DNA of 64,000 nucleotides. Origin: Amycolatopsis albispora. Lineage in GTDB: Bacteria > Actinomycetota > Actinomycetes > Mycobacteriales > Pseudonocardiaceae. Of this stretch, positions 48,073 through 58,064 are shown one piece after another. Both the position numbers and the translations under genes were made by a program. The stretch is from contig NZ_CP015163.1 in assembly GCF_003312875.1 (NCBI RefSeq), forward strand, positions 5,146,001 to 5,210,000, read 5' to 3'. The notes beneath the pieces were generated by a model, which was not told where the DNA came from, ran no database searches, and saw only the letters and a list, made by a program, of their open reading frames with translations. Within the stretch, counting starts at the first letter, position 1; every line of letters starts with the position of its first letter.

Positions 48073-48757
48073 CGCGCGCCTCCACCCGCTGCAGCTTGCC
48101 GAGCAGGCCGTGCCGGAACTGCTCGGCCAGCGCGGGTGCCTTCACCGCTCGGCGCGCCAGGTCCAGGTACGCGGCCCGCTGCCCGGCGTCGAGATTCGAC
48201 GGATTGGCGAACGAGATCAGGTACAGCTCGGTGATCGTCGGACTCGCTTCGTCGCGCTCGACCAGGGTGAGCGAGCCGTTGGTGGGCACCGTGCCCGGCT
48301 GCCGGACCCGCAGGTACCAGCCGCTGCGGCCGGAGTCGATCATCGCCGGGATGAGGTCGCGGCGGCCGGTTTTCATGCCGAGCTTGTAACACGGCGTCCG
48401 CGGCTGGGACACCTCGACGACGGCGTCTCCCCACGACCAGACGTCACCGATGCGGATGGTGGATTCGTCCGCCCCGAGCAGGGAAAGGTTCTCCCCGACC
48501 GCACCCGGTTCCAGGTCGAAGGCATCGGCGGCCCAGCCGCGGTAGTGCTCGGCCGGGTAGGCGTAGACGGCCTTGTCCGGGCCGCCGTGCACGCTGAGAT
48601 CGGCCTGGGCGTCACCGGCGAGGTTCACCTCGGACAGCTCGAGGTGCGCCTCGCCGGTCCTCGCCTTGGTGATGCCGCTGAGCACGGGCTCGCCGCGCTG
48701 GTACCCGAGCACGCTCGGCTGCCCGACAAAAACCCCGTTGATCAGCAGTTCGGTCAT
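48062..48757 (-). CDS. MOSC domain protein (YiiM-like)
   Basis: A 231-residue protein of the YiiM group: HGGPDKAVYAYPAEHY near 56, VGENLSLLGADESTIRIGDVW near 87 and SQPRTPCYKLGMKTGRRDL near 117 with the conserved Cys that handles sulfur or the molybdenum cofactor. YiiM-type MOSC proteins reduce N-hydroxylated compounds such as 6-hydroxylaminopurine. ATG 48757 is the start. It forms an operon with the downstream TetR gene. Confidence 0.92.
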   Translation of the reverse strand: MTELLINGVFVGQPSVLGYQRGEPVLSGITKARTGEAHLELSEVNLAGDAQADLSVHGGPDKAVYAYPAEHYRGWAADAFDLEPGAVGENLSLLGADESTIRIGDVWSWGDAVVEVSQPRTPCYKLGMKTGRRDLIPAMIDSGRSGWYLRVRQPGTVPTNGSLTLVERDEASPTITELYLISFANPSNLDAGQRAAYLDLARRAVKAPALAEQFRHGLLGKLQRVEARDAG

Positions 48758-48768
48758 GGTAGAGAAAT

Positions 48769-48788
48769 TAGCACGACCGTTCGTACTA
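48769..48788. promoter_or_regulatory. Candidate TetR operator upstream of MOSC-tetR
   Basis: TAGCACGA-CCGT-TCGTACTA is an inverted repeat matching at 7 of 8 positions. It lies 11 bases upstream of the MOSC start and overlaps the last bases of the DUF779 gene. Confidence 0.5.
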
Positions 48789-49126
48789 CTCCAGCAGTTT
48801 GGACCGGATCAGGAAGCGCACGCCCTCGGGCGCCTCCAGCGAAAACCCGCTGCCCCGTCCCGGCACCACGTCGATGGTCAGGTGCGTGTGCCGCCAGTAC
48901 TCGAACTGCGGCCCGGACATCCACACCGGCACGTCCTCGATGCCGTCCACCTCGAGATCCCCGAGGTGGACGTCCGCGGCACCGATGCGGAATTCGCCTG
49001 CCGGGTAACACATCGGCGCGCTGCCGTCGCAGCAGCCGCCGGACTGGTGGAACATCACCGGCCCGTGCTGTGCCACCAGCTCCCGCAGCAACTCGGCGGC
49101 CTCCTCGGTGAGGGCCACCCTCTCCA

Positions 49127-49127
<1 letters not shown>
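48786..49127 (-). CDS. DUF779 protein linked to aldehyde dehydrogenase
   Basis: A 113-residue protein of the DUF779 family with a Cys-rich patch QSGGCCDGSAPMCYP near 28-42 that could bind metal or Fe-S, and a conserved MSGPQFEYWRHTHLTIDVVPGRG. The family is regularly encoded next to aldehyde dehydrogenases (as Rv0458-Rv0459 in M. tuberculosis); its function is unproven. ATG 49127 overlaps the dehydrogenase stop (TGATG), so it is translationally coupled. Confidence 0.88.
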
Positions 49128-50650
<1,523 letters not shown>

Positions 50651-50711
50651 CTGCGCCCTGACCTCCTGCTTCGTTGCCCGGATTGGCGTTGGCGGCGAAG
50701 GTAGGCGCGGT

Positions 50712-50731
50712 GACGTTGCACGGACGTTGCA
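50712..50731. promoter_or_regulatory. Direct-repeat regulator site between aldehyde dehydrogenase and GAF regulator
   Basis: GACGTTGCA occurs twice (50712-50720 and 50723-50731) with an 11-base period, one helical turn, in the 113-base space between the divergent genes. It is a plausible binding site for the GAF regulator. Confidence 0.55.
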
Positions 50732-50763
50732 GCGCCGTGACGGCGCTCACTACGCTCGTCCAC

Positions 50764-52233
50764 ATGGCGGAGCGGCCGGCACCGGAGCTACTGCGCGACC
50801 CGATGGAGTACGCGCAGCTGCTGCGTGCCGTGCACGAGGCCGTGCTGTCCGGCGTGCCGTCGCCGCGGTCGCCGCGCTCGCTGATCTCCGAATCCTGGGA
50901 CCGCTCGCTCGCCGCGCACGTCGATCCGGACCGCAAGCTGCCGCCGGTGGTCTGCGACCGGGGTGAGGTCGCCGACCTGCGGGAAGCGCACCCGCTCGCG
51001 CCGGTGCTGCCGCTGCTGCGCCAGACGCTGGTCAGCATCGCCGACGACGCCGAGCACATCATGATCGTCACCGACGCGGACGGCCTGATCCTGTGGCGCG
51101 AGGGGGCCAGCGACGTCTGCCGCCGCGCCGACGAGGTCCGGCTCGCCGAGGGCACCCGCTGGACCGAGGACGTGATCGGCACCAACGCCATGGGCACCGC
51201 ACTGGCCACCGGCGAGGCCGTGCAGATCTACTCGGCCGAGCACCTGGTGCGCACCTACCACACCTGGACCTGCGCGGCGGCGCCGTTGCGCGACCCCGAC
51301 ACCGGCGCCCTGCTGGGCGCGATCGACGTCAGCGGGCCGCTGCGGACGGTCCACCCGGCGATGCTGGCGCTGGTCACGGCGTCGGCGAGCCTGGCGGAGG
51401 GACAGTTGCGGGCGCAGCTGGCGGTCCGCGACGAGAAGACGCGGCGGGCCAACATGCCGCACCTGGCCGCGTTGCGCGGTGAACCGGGCGCGCTGCTGTC
51501 GGCGAGCGGGCGGGTGCTGGCCACCGAGTCGTGCGAACTGCCGTCCACAGTGGACATCCGGCGGGCCGGCGGCGCGGTGACCCTGCCGGACGGCCGCCTC
51601 GGCACCGTCGAACCGCTGCCCGACGGTTATCTGCTCCGGGTCAAGCGCGGCACCAGGGTGACGCGAACGCCGAAGCTCGCCCTGCGGTTCCTCGGCGACG
51701 GCTACCCTTCGGCCACAGTGGACGGTCGCGAGGTGCCGATCACCCTGCGGCACGCGGAAATCCTCACCCTGCTGGCGCTGCACCCGGCCGGGCTGACCGC
51801 GGACAAGCTGGCCTGGCAGCTCTACGGCGACGCGGGCAACCCGGTGACCGTGCGCGCCGAAATCCACCGGCTGCGCGGGCAACTCGGCCCGGAGGTGGTG
51901 CGGACGCGCCCGTACCGGCTGGCCGCCGAACTGGACGCGGACTTCCTGCGCGCCAGGTCCGCCGCGCGTCGTGGCTTCACCGTGGACTTCCCCGGGCCGC
52001 TGCTCCCGGAGTCGGAATCGCCCGCGGTGCGGGAGGAACGGGAATCGCTCACCGCGCTGGTGCGCCACGTCCTGCTGACCACCGGCGACAGCGACGCCCT
52101 CTGGTCCTATTGGGACACTTCATGCGGGGTCGACGACACGGAGATCATGGACGCCCTGCTCGACGCACTCCCCCGCGAGGACCCGCGGCGCTCCCTGGTC
52201 CGCACGCACCGCGGCCGCCTACTCGCCCCGTAG
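50764..52233 (+). CDS. GAF-domain transcriptional regulator with winged-helix C-terminus
   Basis: A 489-residue regulator. The N-terminal part is like AcoR (RSLISESWDRSLAAHVDPD near 40, then a GAF domain with RWTEDVIGTNAMGTALATGEAVQ near 135-150 and TCAAAPLRDPDTGALLGAIDVSG). There is no AAA+ sigma-54 domain; instead the C-terminal half has an OmpR/PhoB-like winged helix (ITLRHAEILTLLALHPAGLTADKLAWQLYG). It would sense a small molecule and control the divergent aldehyde dehydrogenase-DUF779 operon. ATG 50764 is chosen; the upstream frame is rich in promoter-like sequence. The end overlaps the convergent hydrolase by 15 bases. Confidence 0.88.
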   Translation: MAERPAPELLRDPMEYAQLLRAVHEAVLSGVPSPRSPRSLISESWDRSLAAHVDPDRKLPPVVCDRGEVADLREAHPLAPVLPLLRQTLVSIADDAEHIMIVTDADGLILWREGASDVCRRADEVRLAEGTRWTEDVIGTNAMGTALATGEAVQIYSAEHLVRTYHTWTCAAAPLRDPDTGALLGAIDVSGPLRTVHPAMLALVTASASLAEGQLRAQLAVRDEKTRRANMPHLAALRGEPGALLSASGRVLATESCELPSTVDIRRAGGAVTLPDGRLGTVEPLPDGYLLRVKRGTRVTRTPKLALRFLGDGYPSATVDGREVPITLRHAEILTLLALHPAGLTADKLAWQLYGDAGNPVTVRAEIHRLRGQLGPEVVRTRPYRLAAELDADFLRARSAARRGFTVDFPGPLLPESESPAVREERESLTALVRHVLLTTGDSDALWSYWDTSCGVDDTEIMDALLDALPREDPRRSLVRTHRGRLLAP

Positions 52234-53034
52234 GAACGGCAGCAACGCACCGAGCAGAGCCGCCGGGTTGTCCTCCTGCACCAGGTGCCCGGCGCCCTGG
52301 ATCAGCCGCAGCCCCGCACCCGGCACCAGCCCGGCCAGCTCCGACGCCTTGGCCACCGGGATCCACTGGTCGTCCACACCCCAGCAGACCAGGAACGGCA
52401 GGTCGATCTCCGGATATCGCGGCTGCACCTCATCGGTGTAGCGCTGGTCGGCCTGCGCGATCTGCCGGTAGAACGCGGCCTGCCCGACCTCGCCGAGCCA
52501 CGGTTCGGTCAGCTTCGTCAGCACGTCCGCGTGCAGCCCCGGCGAACTCGCCGAGTTGATGTACTCACGCACCAGCGCCTCGTGCAGGAACGGCGGCAGT
52601 TCCTCGAAAACCGCGGCATTCTCCCGCACCAGCCGGAAAAACGGCGACCCCCACGGCGCGAGCGCCACCGGGTCGACCACCGCGAGCCGCTCGTACGCGC
52701 GTCCGTGCAGCAGGTGCGCGCGCAGCGAGACGGCGCCGCCGAAATCGTGCGCGACCACCGCGGGCCGGTCCAGGCCCCAGTGGTCCAGCAGCTCGCTGAA
52801 CACCCGCGCCTGCGCGGCCAGCGACACGTCCTGGCCGTCGAACTTCGCGGACTGGCCGTAACCCGGCATGTCCCAGAGGTAAACCCGCCACCACCCGGCC
52901 AGCACCTCGGCGAACCGGCGCCAGACGAACGACGACCACGGCGTGCCGTGCAGCAGCACCAGCGGCGGGCCGTCACCGAAGCTCGCCCACCGCACCTGTC
53001 CGGCCGAACTCTCGAACCGCTCAGTCAGCTCCAT
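52219..53034 (-). CDS. Alpha/beta hydrolase with Asp nucleophile
   Basis: A 271-residue alpha/beta hydrolase. The oxyanion motif LLHGTPWSSFVWR is near 32, the nucleophile elbow VVAHDFGGAVSLRA near 97 has Asp (haloalkane dehalogenase/epoxide hydrolase type, not Ser), CWGVDDQWIP holds a second acid and GAGHLVQEDNP the catalytic His. The substrate is unknown. ATG 53034 (MELTERF) is preferred over GTG 53046. It is divergent from the SGNH hydrolase, with a perfect palindrome between. Confidence 0.88.
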   Translation of the reverse strand: MELTERFESSAGQVRWASFGDGPPLVLLHGTPWSSFVWRRFAEVLAGWWRVYLWDMPGYGQSAKFDGQDVSLAAQARVFSELLDHWGLDRPAVVAHDFGGAVSLRAHLLHGRAYERLAVVDPVALAPWGSPFFRLVRENAAVFEELPPFLHEALVREYINSASSPGLHADVLTKLTEPWLGEVGQAAFYRQIAQADQRYTDEVQPRYPEIDLPFLVCWGVDDQWIPVAKASELAGLVPGAGLRLIQGAGHLVQEDNPAALLGALLPFLRGE

Positions 53035-53057
53035 GCCCCCACCCAACCAGAGACCCG

Positions 53058-53076
53058 ATGTAGACGGCGTCTACAT
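53058..53076. promoter_or_regulatory. TetR-type operator, perfect 19-bp palindrome
   Basis: ATGTAGACG-G-CGTCTACAT lies between the divergent alpha/beta hydrolase and SGNH-tetR genes, 23 bases from the hydrolase start. The adjacent TetR protein (53907-54485) is the likely ligand. Confidence 0.7.
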
Positions 53077-53127
53077 GGGTTTGCTACAAAGTGGGACCGG
53101 GTTGAACAGACGGCGACGGAGAGATGA

Positions 53128-53940
53128 ATGGGTTACGAACGCTTTGTCGCGCTCGGCGACAGCTGCACGGAAGGGCTCGACGACCCGCATCCGGCGGACG
53201 GGCGCTACCGCGGCTGGGCCGACCTCGTCGCCGCCCGGCTCGCCATGGACGCGCCCGGGTTCCGCTACGCCAACCTGGGCGTGCGCGGCCGTCGGCTGGA
53301 CCAGATCACCGTCGAGCAGGTACCCGCGCTCAGCACGCTGCAACCCGATCTGGTCGCCCTGTTCGGCGGCGCCAACGACGTGCTCGCCGGCGCGAGCGCG
53401 GCCGAACTCGCGCGCCGCGTGGACACCGCCGTGCACCGCGTCACCGGGCTCGCCCCGAAGGTGGTGCTGTTCACGCTGAGCGACATCTCCCACCGCATGC
53501 CGTTCGGCAAGCGTTTGCGCCCCCGGATCGAAGCGCTCAACGACGCCATCCGCGACGCCGCCGCCACCTACGGCACCGAGCTGGTCGACCTCTGGCCCGA
53601 CCGCGCCGCCGACGACCTGCGGTACTTCGGCCGCGACCGGCTGCACCTGTCCGACCTCGGCCACCGCCGCCTCGCCGCGCACCTGCTCACCGCATTGGCG
53701 GTGCCGTTCGAGCCGAGCTGGCTGGCCGACCTGCCCGGCGCGCCCGCCCGGCCGGACGCCCGCGCGCACGCCGAATGGCTGTGGCACGTGGTCCGGCCGG
53801 TCGCCATCACGCGCCTGCGCAACCGGCTGATCGGCCGCTCCCCCGGCGACGGCTTCCTGCCGAAGCGCCCGGAACTGTTGCCGGTCTCGACCGAGGAGAT
53901 CAGGGCATGGATCTCCGCCCCGCTCCCCGGCAACGCCTGA
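53128..53940 (+). CDS. SGNH/GDSL-type esterase
   Basis: A 270-residue SGNH hydrolase. Block I is YERFVALGDSCTEGLDD with the nucleophilic Ser in GDSCTEG, block II has the Gly in ANLGVRG, block III is GGANDV with the oxyanion Asn and block V DRLHLSDLGH with the catalytic Asp and His. There is no signal peptide. ATG 53128 has GGAGAG upstream. Its last 34 bases overlap the downstream tetR gene, so the two form an operon. Confidence 0.9.
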   Translation: MGYERFVALGDSCTEGLDDPHPADGRYRGWADLVAARLAMDAPGFRYANLGVRGRRLDQITVEQVPALSTLQPDLVALFGGANDVLAGASAAELARRVDTAVHRVTGLAPKVVLFTLSDISHRMPFGKRLRPRIEALNDAIRDAAATYGTELVDLWPDRAADDLRYFGRDRLHLSDLGHRRLAAHLLTALAVPFEPSWLADLPGAPARPDARAHAEWLWHVVRPVAITRLRNRLIGRSPGDGFLPKRPELLPVSTEEIRAWISAPLPGNA

Positions 53941-54485
53941 TCGACGGCGCCGTCGCCCTGCTCGCGGCCGACGGCGTCGAGGCGGTCACCCTGCGCGGCA
54001 TCGCCAAGCACACCGGCGTCTCGCACGGTGCCCCGCTGCGCCACTTCGCCGGCCGCGCCGAACTGCTCTCCGCCGTCGCGGCCACCGGGTTCACCGAGCT
54101 GTACGCGCGCCGCGAGACGCTGCCGCCCGGTCCGCCGCGCGCCAGGCTGATCGCCGCCTGCCACGCCTACATCGAGTTCGCGCTGGGCAACCCGGCGATG
54201 TTCGAGCTGATGTTCCGGCACGACCTGCTCGACACCGAGGACGCCGAACTCGTGCGCGCCAGCAGCGCGGTCTTCGACTTCTTCGCGGACCTGGCGGGCG
54301 CGGCGTCGGAGCCGGACACCGATCCCCGCCTGACCGCCGCGTCGCTGTGGGCGGCGCTGCACGGCCTGGCGGAGCTGTGGCTGTGGGGCGGCCTCGCCAA
54401 GGCCAGCTTCGCGCCGTCGATCGACGTGCTGCTGGCGGTCACCCTGGACGCCTACCTCGGGAGTCAGCCGGCCACCGGGCGGTAG
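53907..54485 (+). CDS. TetR/AcrR family regulator
   Basis: A 192-residue regulator with helix-turn-helix near 28-50 (VTLRGIAKHTGVSHGAPLRHFAGRAELL) and a TetR_C_33-like domain. ATG 53907 lies inside the SGNH gene, which points to translational coupling. The 19-bp palindrome upstream of the operon is its probable operator and would let it control both the SGNH gene and the divergent hydrolase. The end overlaps the convergent reductase gene by 22 bases. Confidence 0.9.
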   Translation: MDLRPAPRQRLIDGAVALLAADGVEAVTLRGIAKHTGVSHGAPLRHFAGRAELLSAVAATGFTELYARRETLPPGPPRARLIAACHAYIEFALGNPAMFELMFRHDLLDTEDAELVRASSAVFDFFADLAGAASEPDTDPRLTAASLWAALHGLAELWLWGGLAKASFAPSIDVLLAVTLDAYLGSQPATGR

Positions 54486-55003
54486 ACGATCCGGACCGCG
54501 CCGCCGGGGAACTGCTCGGTCTCGGCGACCTCGAAGTTCACCTGGGTGTTGTCGAACAGGCGCTCGCCCTTGCCGAGCACGGTCGGGTGGACCAGCAGCT
54601 CCAGCTCGTCCAGCAGGCCCTCGGCCAGCAGCCAGCGGACCACGCTGACGCTGCCGGAGACCAGGATGTCCCCGCCGTCGCGGGCCTTCTCCTCGGCCAG
54701 CTTCGCCGCCGCGTCGGTGTTGATCAACGTGGAGGGCGTCCAGTCGACCGAGTCCAGCGTGGTGGACAGCACCAGCTTCGGCACGCTGTTCAGCACGCCG
54801 GCCAGCGCGTCCTCGGTCTCGTTCGGCCAGTGCGACGCGAAGATCTCGTAGGTCTTGCGGCCGAGCAGGAGCGCGCCCGCCTCGGTGAACCGCGAGCCGG
54901 TGACCTCCCCCATCCGGTCGTCGAAGAACGGTCCCTGCCAGGTTTCCGGTGCCTCGACCACCCCGTCGAGCGAGATGAAGAGGCTCGCAACAATCTTCCG
55001 CAT
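54464..55003 (-). CDS. RibD C-terminal/dihydrofolate reductase-fold protein
   Basis: A 179-residue protein with the DHFR-like fold: MRKIVASLFISLDGVVEAPETW, GALLLGRKTYEIFASHWP, DILVSGSVSVVRWLL and ELELLVHPTVLGKGERLFD. It belongs to the YyaP/YwjB-like group; true folate reduction is not shown for these. ATG 55003 is the start. It lies 24 bases downstream of a TetR gene on the same strand, so the two may be one operon. Confidence 0.9.
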   Translation of the reverse strand: MRKIVASLFISLDGVVEAPETWQGPFFDDRMGEVTGSRFTEAGALLLGRKTYEIFASHWPNETEDALAGVLNSVPKLVLSTTLDSVDWTPSTLINTDAAAKLAEEKARDGGDILVSGSVSVVRWLLAEGLLDELELLVHPTVLGKGERLFDNTQVNFEVAETEQFPGGAVRIVYRPVAG

Positions 55004-55027
55004 GCAGGCAGCGTCGCGGACGCGGCT

Positions 55028-55633
55028 CTACGCGCGCTCGAGAAGCCCCAGACCGTCGAGCAGGGTGCGCACCCAGCCTTCGGCCAGCTTCCGCCGAGTG
55101 GGCTCGTCCTCACGCCGCTGGTCGAAGTTGCTCAGGAAGCCTTGTTGCAGGCACGCGCCGAGCAGCAGTTCGGCCGCCGCGCGCGGATCGGCCTTCACAC
55201 TGATCCGGCCGAGGCGCTGTTCGGCTTCGAGATAGTCGGCGAGCATGTCGCCGACGTGCCGCGGGCCCTTGCCGCGGTCGTGCACCACCTCGCGGTGCGC
55301 GGTGAGCAGGTGCGGATCGGAGAACAGCGAAGCGGCGATCGGGAACGTCTCGCCGTAGAAGGCGATCGCGGCCTCGGCGAACTCGGTGAGCACCTGCTCG
55401 ACCGGATCCCCGCCGACCCGCTCCGGCAGGCCGCCGATCAGCAGGCCGAGCCCGGTCGGCATCCGTTCTTCGAGCACCGCGAGGAACAGGTCGGTCTTGT
55501 CGCGGAAGTGCTTGTACAGCGCGGCTTCGGAGAAGCCCGCCGCCTTCGCGATCTCCTTTGTGGTCGCCTTCGCCAGCCCGTGGCTGCGCATCACCCGCGC
55601 GGCCGCGTCGAGGATCCGGTCCCGAGTGCTCAA
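55028..55633 (-). CDS. TetR/AcrR family regulator
   Basis: A 201-residue regulator with helix-turn-helix near 22-45 (ATTKEIAKAAGFSEAALYKHFRDKTDLF). TTG 55633 is the best start because GGAGG lies six bases upstream and the family usually begins STRDRILDAA. It is divergent from an NAD(P)-binding protein gene; two GTGAG-NN-CTCAC palindromes between them are likely operators. Confidence 0.9.
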   Translation of the reverse strand: MSTRDRILDAAARVMRSHGLAKATTKEIAKAAGFSEAALYKHFRDKTDLFLAVLEERMPTGLGLLIGGLPERVGGDPVEQVLTEFAEAAIAFYGETFPIAASLFSDPHLLTAHREVVHDRGKGPRHVGDMLADYLEAEQRLGRISVKADPRAAAELLLGACLQQGFLSNFDQRREDEPTRRKLAEGWVRTLLDGLGLLERA

Positions 55634-55657
55634 GGCGCCTCCCGCTTGACAAGTAAG

Positions 55658-55669
55658 TGAGTGCTCACC
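55658..55669. promoter_or_regulatory. TetR operator 1 (GTGAG-TG-CTCAC)
   Basis: A perfect palindrome between tetR and the divergent SDR-like gene. A TTGACA hexamer at 55647-55652 lies just upstream and TATACC at 55674-55679 just downstream, so binding would block a plus-strand promoter; the 21-base hexamer spacing is longer than ideal. Confidence 0.7.
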
Positions 55670-55684
55670 CACTATACCGGTTAG

Positions 55685-55696
55685 TGAGCACTCACC
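55685..55696. promoter_or_regulatory. TetR operator 2 (GTGAG-CA-CTCAC)
   Basis: A second copy of the same palindrome, 27 bases after the first, just upstream of the AGGAGG ribosome site of the SDR-like gene. The flanks are also similar (AGTGAG...CTCACC). Confidence 0.7.
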
Positions 55697-55710
55697 AACC
55701 AGGAGGGATC

Positions 55711-56334
55711 ATGAAGATCACCCTTTTCGGGGCCACCGGCGCCACCGGCAAGCACGTGGTCGACCAGGCGTGTGCGGCCGGGCACCAGGTCACGGCCGTG
55801 GTCAGGGACGCGTCGAAGCTGACCAGGGGCGACGTGACCGTGGTCGAGGCCGACACCATGGACCCCGCGGCGATCGAGCCCGCGGTGGCCGGAGCCGACG
55901 GGGTGATCTCCGCGCTGGGCAGCCGGAACGGCCGCGCTCCCACCACCGTCTGCACCGACGGCGCGGCGAGCATCCTGCGCGCGATGGCCGCGGTGGGCAC
56001 CCGGCGGCTGGTGGTGGTCAGCGCGAGCGGGCTGGCCAAGGACAACGACGGCCCGCTCACGCGCGTGCTGGTCAAGCCGCTCGTGCAGCGGATGCTGCGG
56101 AACCCGTTCGCCGACATGACCCGGATGGAGGAACTCGTCCGCGAAAGCGAACTCGACTGGACGATCGTGCGCCCGCCGATGCTCACCGAAGGGCCGCGCG
56201 GGCCGTACCGGACCGCGGTCGACACCGGCGTGCGCGGCGGCATGCGGATTTCGCGGGCAAATCTCGCTCACGCGCTCCTGCGTGCGCTGCCCGACGAAGA
56301 CACCTACGGGAAAGTCCTCACCGTGGCGCGATGA
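55711..56334 (+). CDS. Atypical SDR / NAD(P)H-binding protein
   Basis: A 207-residue NAD(P)-binding protein: MKITLFGATGATGKHVVDQA is the nucleotide loop, then VTVVEADTMDPAAIEPAVAGADGVISALG. It matches the YwnB/BLVRB-like NAD(P)H-binding group and lacks a clear catalytic YxxxK. ATG 55711 has AGGAGG upstream. It is divergent from a TetR gene with paired operators between, so it is a probable target of that repressor. Confidence 0.9.
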   Translation: MKITLFGATGATGKHVVDQACAAGHQVTAVVRDASKLTRGDVTVVEADTMDPAAIEPAVAGADGVISALGSRNGRAPTTVCTDGAASILRAMAAVGTRRLVVVSASGLAKDNDGPLTRVLVKPLVQRMLRNPFADMTRMEELVRESELDWTIVRPPMLTEGPRGPYRTAVDTGVRGGMRISRANLAHALLRALPDEDTYGKVLTVAR

Positions 56335-56390
56335 GTTCCGTGCCTTCGCCGGGTTACAGGGGTGGACGCATTCGGCGAAAGGACGCGGTG

Positions 56391-57196
56391 ATGAACGACC
56401 AGGAGCAGATCCGGAGCCTGATCGAGCAGTGGATCGGGGCGGTGAACCAGCACGACCTGCCGGGCGTGCTCGCGGAGCACACCGACGACGTGGTCATGTT
56501 CGACGTGCCGGAACCGCAGGACGGGGTTCGCGGCATCGAGGCCTACCGCGAAACGTGGCCGCCGTTCTTCGAATGGCTTGCGAACGGCGCGATTTTCGAA
56601 CTGGTGTCGCTGGAAGTCACCGCCGGCGCGGACGTCGCGTTCGCCTTCGCCCTGCTGCGCTGCGGCAAGCCCGCCGAGATCGGCGACCAGCGGCTCCGGA
56701 TCAGCTTCGGCCTGCGGAAAGAGGATGGGCGCTGGCTGATCGCGCACGAGCACCACTCGTTCCCGCTGGTCGTGGACGGTGACGCGCGGGTGCGCGCAAT
56801 CCACGAGGAATGGTTCGAGGAAACCGCGCGCAAGGACCTCGACGGAATGATGGCGCACATCGCGGACGACGTGGTGTCGTACGAGCACGACGGCCCGCTG
56901 GAGTTCGTCGGCCTACCGGCGGTGCGCGAGGTGTGCCGGGCCGGGCTCGAGCAGAGCACGGGCAAGGTGGAATGGCACATGCCGGAAATGACCGTGCTCA
57001 CCGGGGACGACCTCGCCGTGGCCTGGGGCATCAACCACCTGCGAGCGGAGCGGCCGGACGGCACGTTCGCGGAGGACCGGTCGCGGGGCACGCGGGTCTT
57101 CCAGCGCCGTGACGGCCGGTGGCGGATGGTTCACCAGCACGTGTCCTTCCCGCGGGATCCCGACACGGAACCGTCCGATATGGCACGATTTCGCGA

Positions 57197-57200
<4 letters not shown>
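56391..57200 (+). CDS. Tandem SnoaL-like (NTF2-fold) domain protein
   Basis: A 269-residue protein made of two NTF2/SnoaL-like domains. Domain 1 (about 1-130) runs DQEQIRSLIEQWIGAVNQHDLPG to EDGRWLIAHEHHSFP; domain 2 (about 135-260) repeats the pattern, VRAIHEEWFEETARKDLDGMMAH to RDGRWRMVHQHVSFP. The repeated RDGRW-x-x-x-H-x-H-x-SFP ending suggests internal duplication. Such proteins act as ketosteroid-isomerase-like enzymes or binding proteins. ATG 56391 has AAAGG upstream; the stop overlaps the AraC gene as GTGA. Confidence 0.87.
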
Positions 57201-57643
<443 letters not shown>

Positions 57644-57653
57644 CGTGACGGCC

Positions 57654-58064
57654 ATGGACATCAGCATTCACTCCAGCTTCCTCCCGCAGGACGATCCGGA
57701 GGCCGCGCTCGCCTTCTACCGCGACACGCTCGGCTTCGAGGTCCGCAACGACGTCGGTTACGAGGGCATGCGGTGGATCACCGTCGGCCCGGTCGGCCAG
57801 CCCGGCACCTCCATCGTGCTGCACCCGCCCGCCGCCGATCCCGGGATCACCGAGGAGGAACGCCGCACCATCACCGAGATGATGGCCAAGGGCACCTACG
57901 GCGGTATCAACCTGGCCACCCGCGACCTCGACGCGGTGTTCACCCGGCTGCAGGCCGGTGACGCGGAGGTGGTGCAGGAGCCGACCGAGCAACCGTACGG
58001 GGTCCGCGACTGTGCCTTCCGCGATCCCGCCGGGAACATGATCCGCATCCAGGAACTGCGCTGA
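57654..58064 (+). CDS. VOC family (glyoxalase-like) protein
   Basis: A 136-residue single VOC protein: DPEAALAFYRDTLGFEV near 14, then RDCAFRDPAGNMIRIQEL at the end with the usual metal-ligand Glu. Members include glyoxalase I, dioxygenases and resistance proteins, and the reaction is unknown. ATG 57654 is chosen; GTG 57645 adds three residues. It overlaps the next gene as TGATG. Confidence 0.9.
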   Translation: MDISIHSSFLPQDDPEAALAFYRDTLGFEVRNDVGYEGMRWITVGPVGQPGTSIVLHPPAADPGITEEERRTITEMMAKGTYGGINLATRDLDAVFTRLQAGDAEVVQEPTEQPYGVRDCAFRDPAGNMIRIQELR

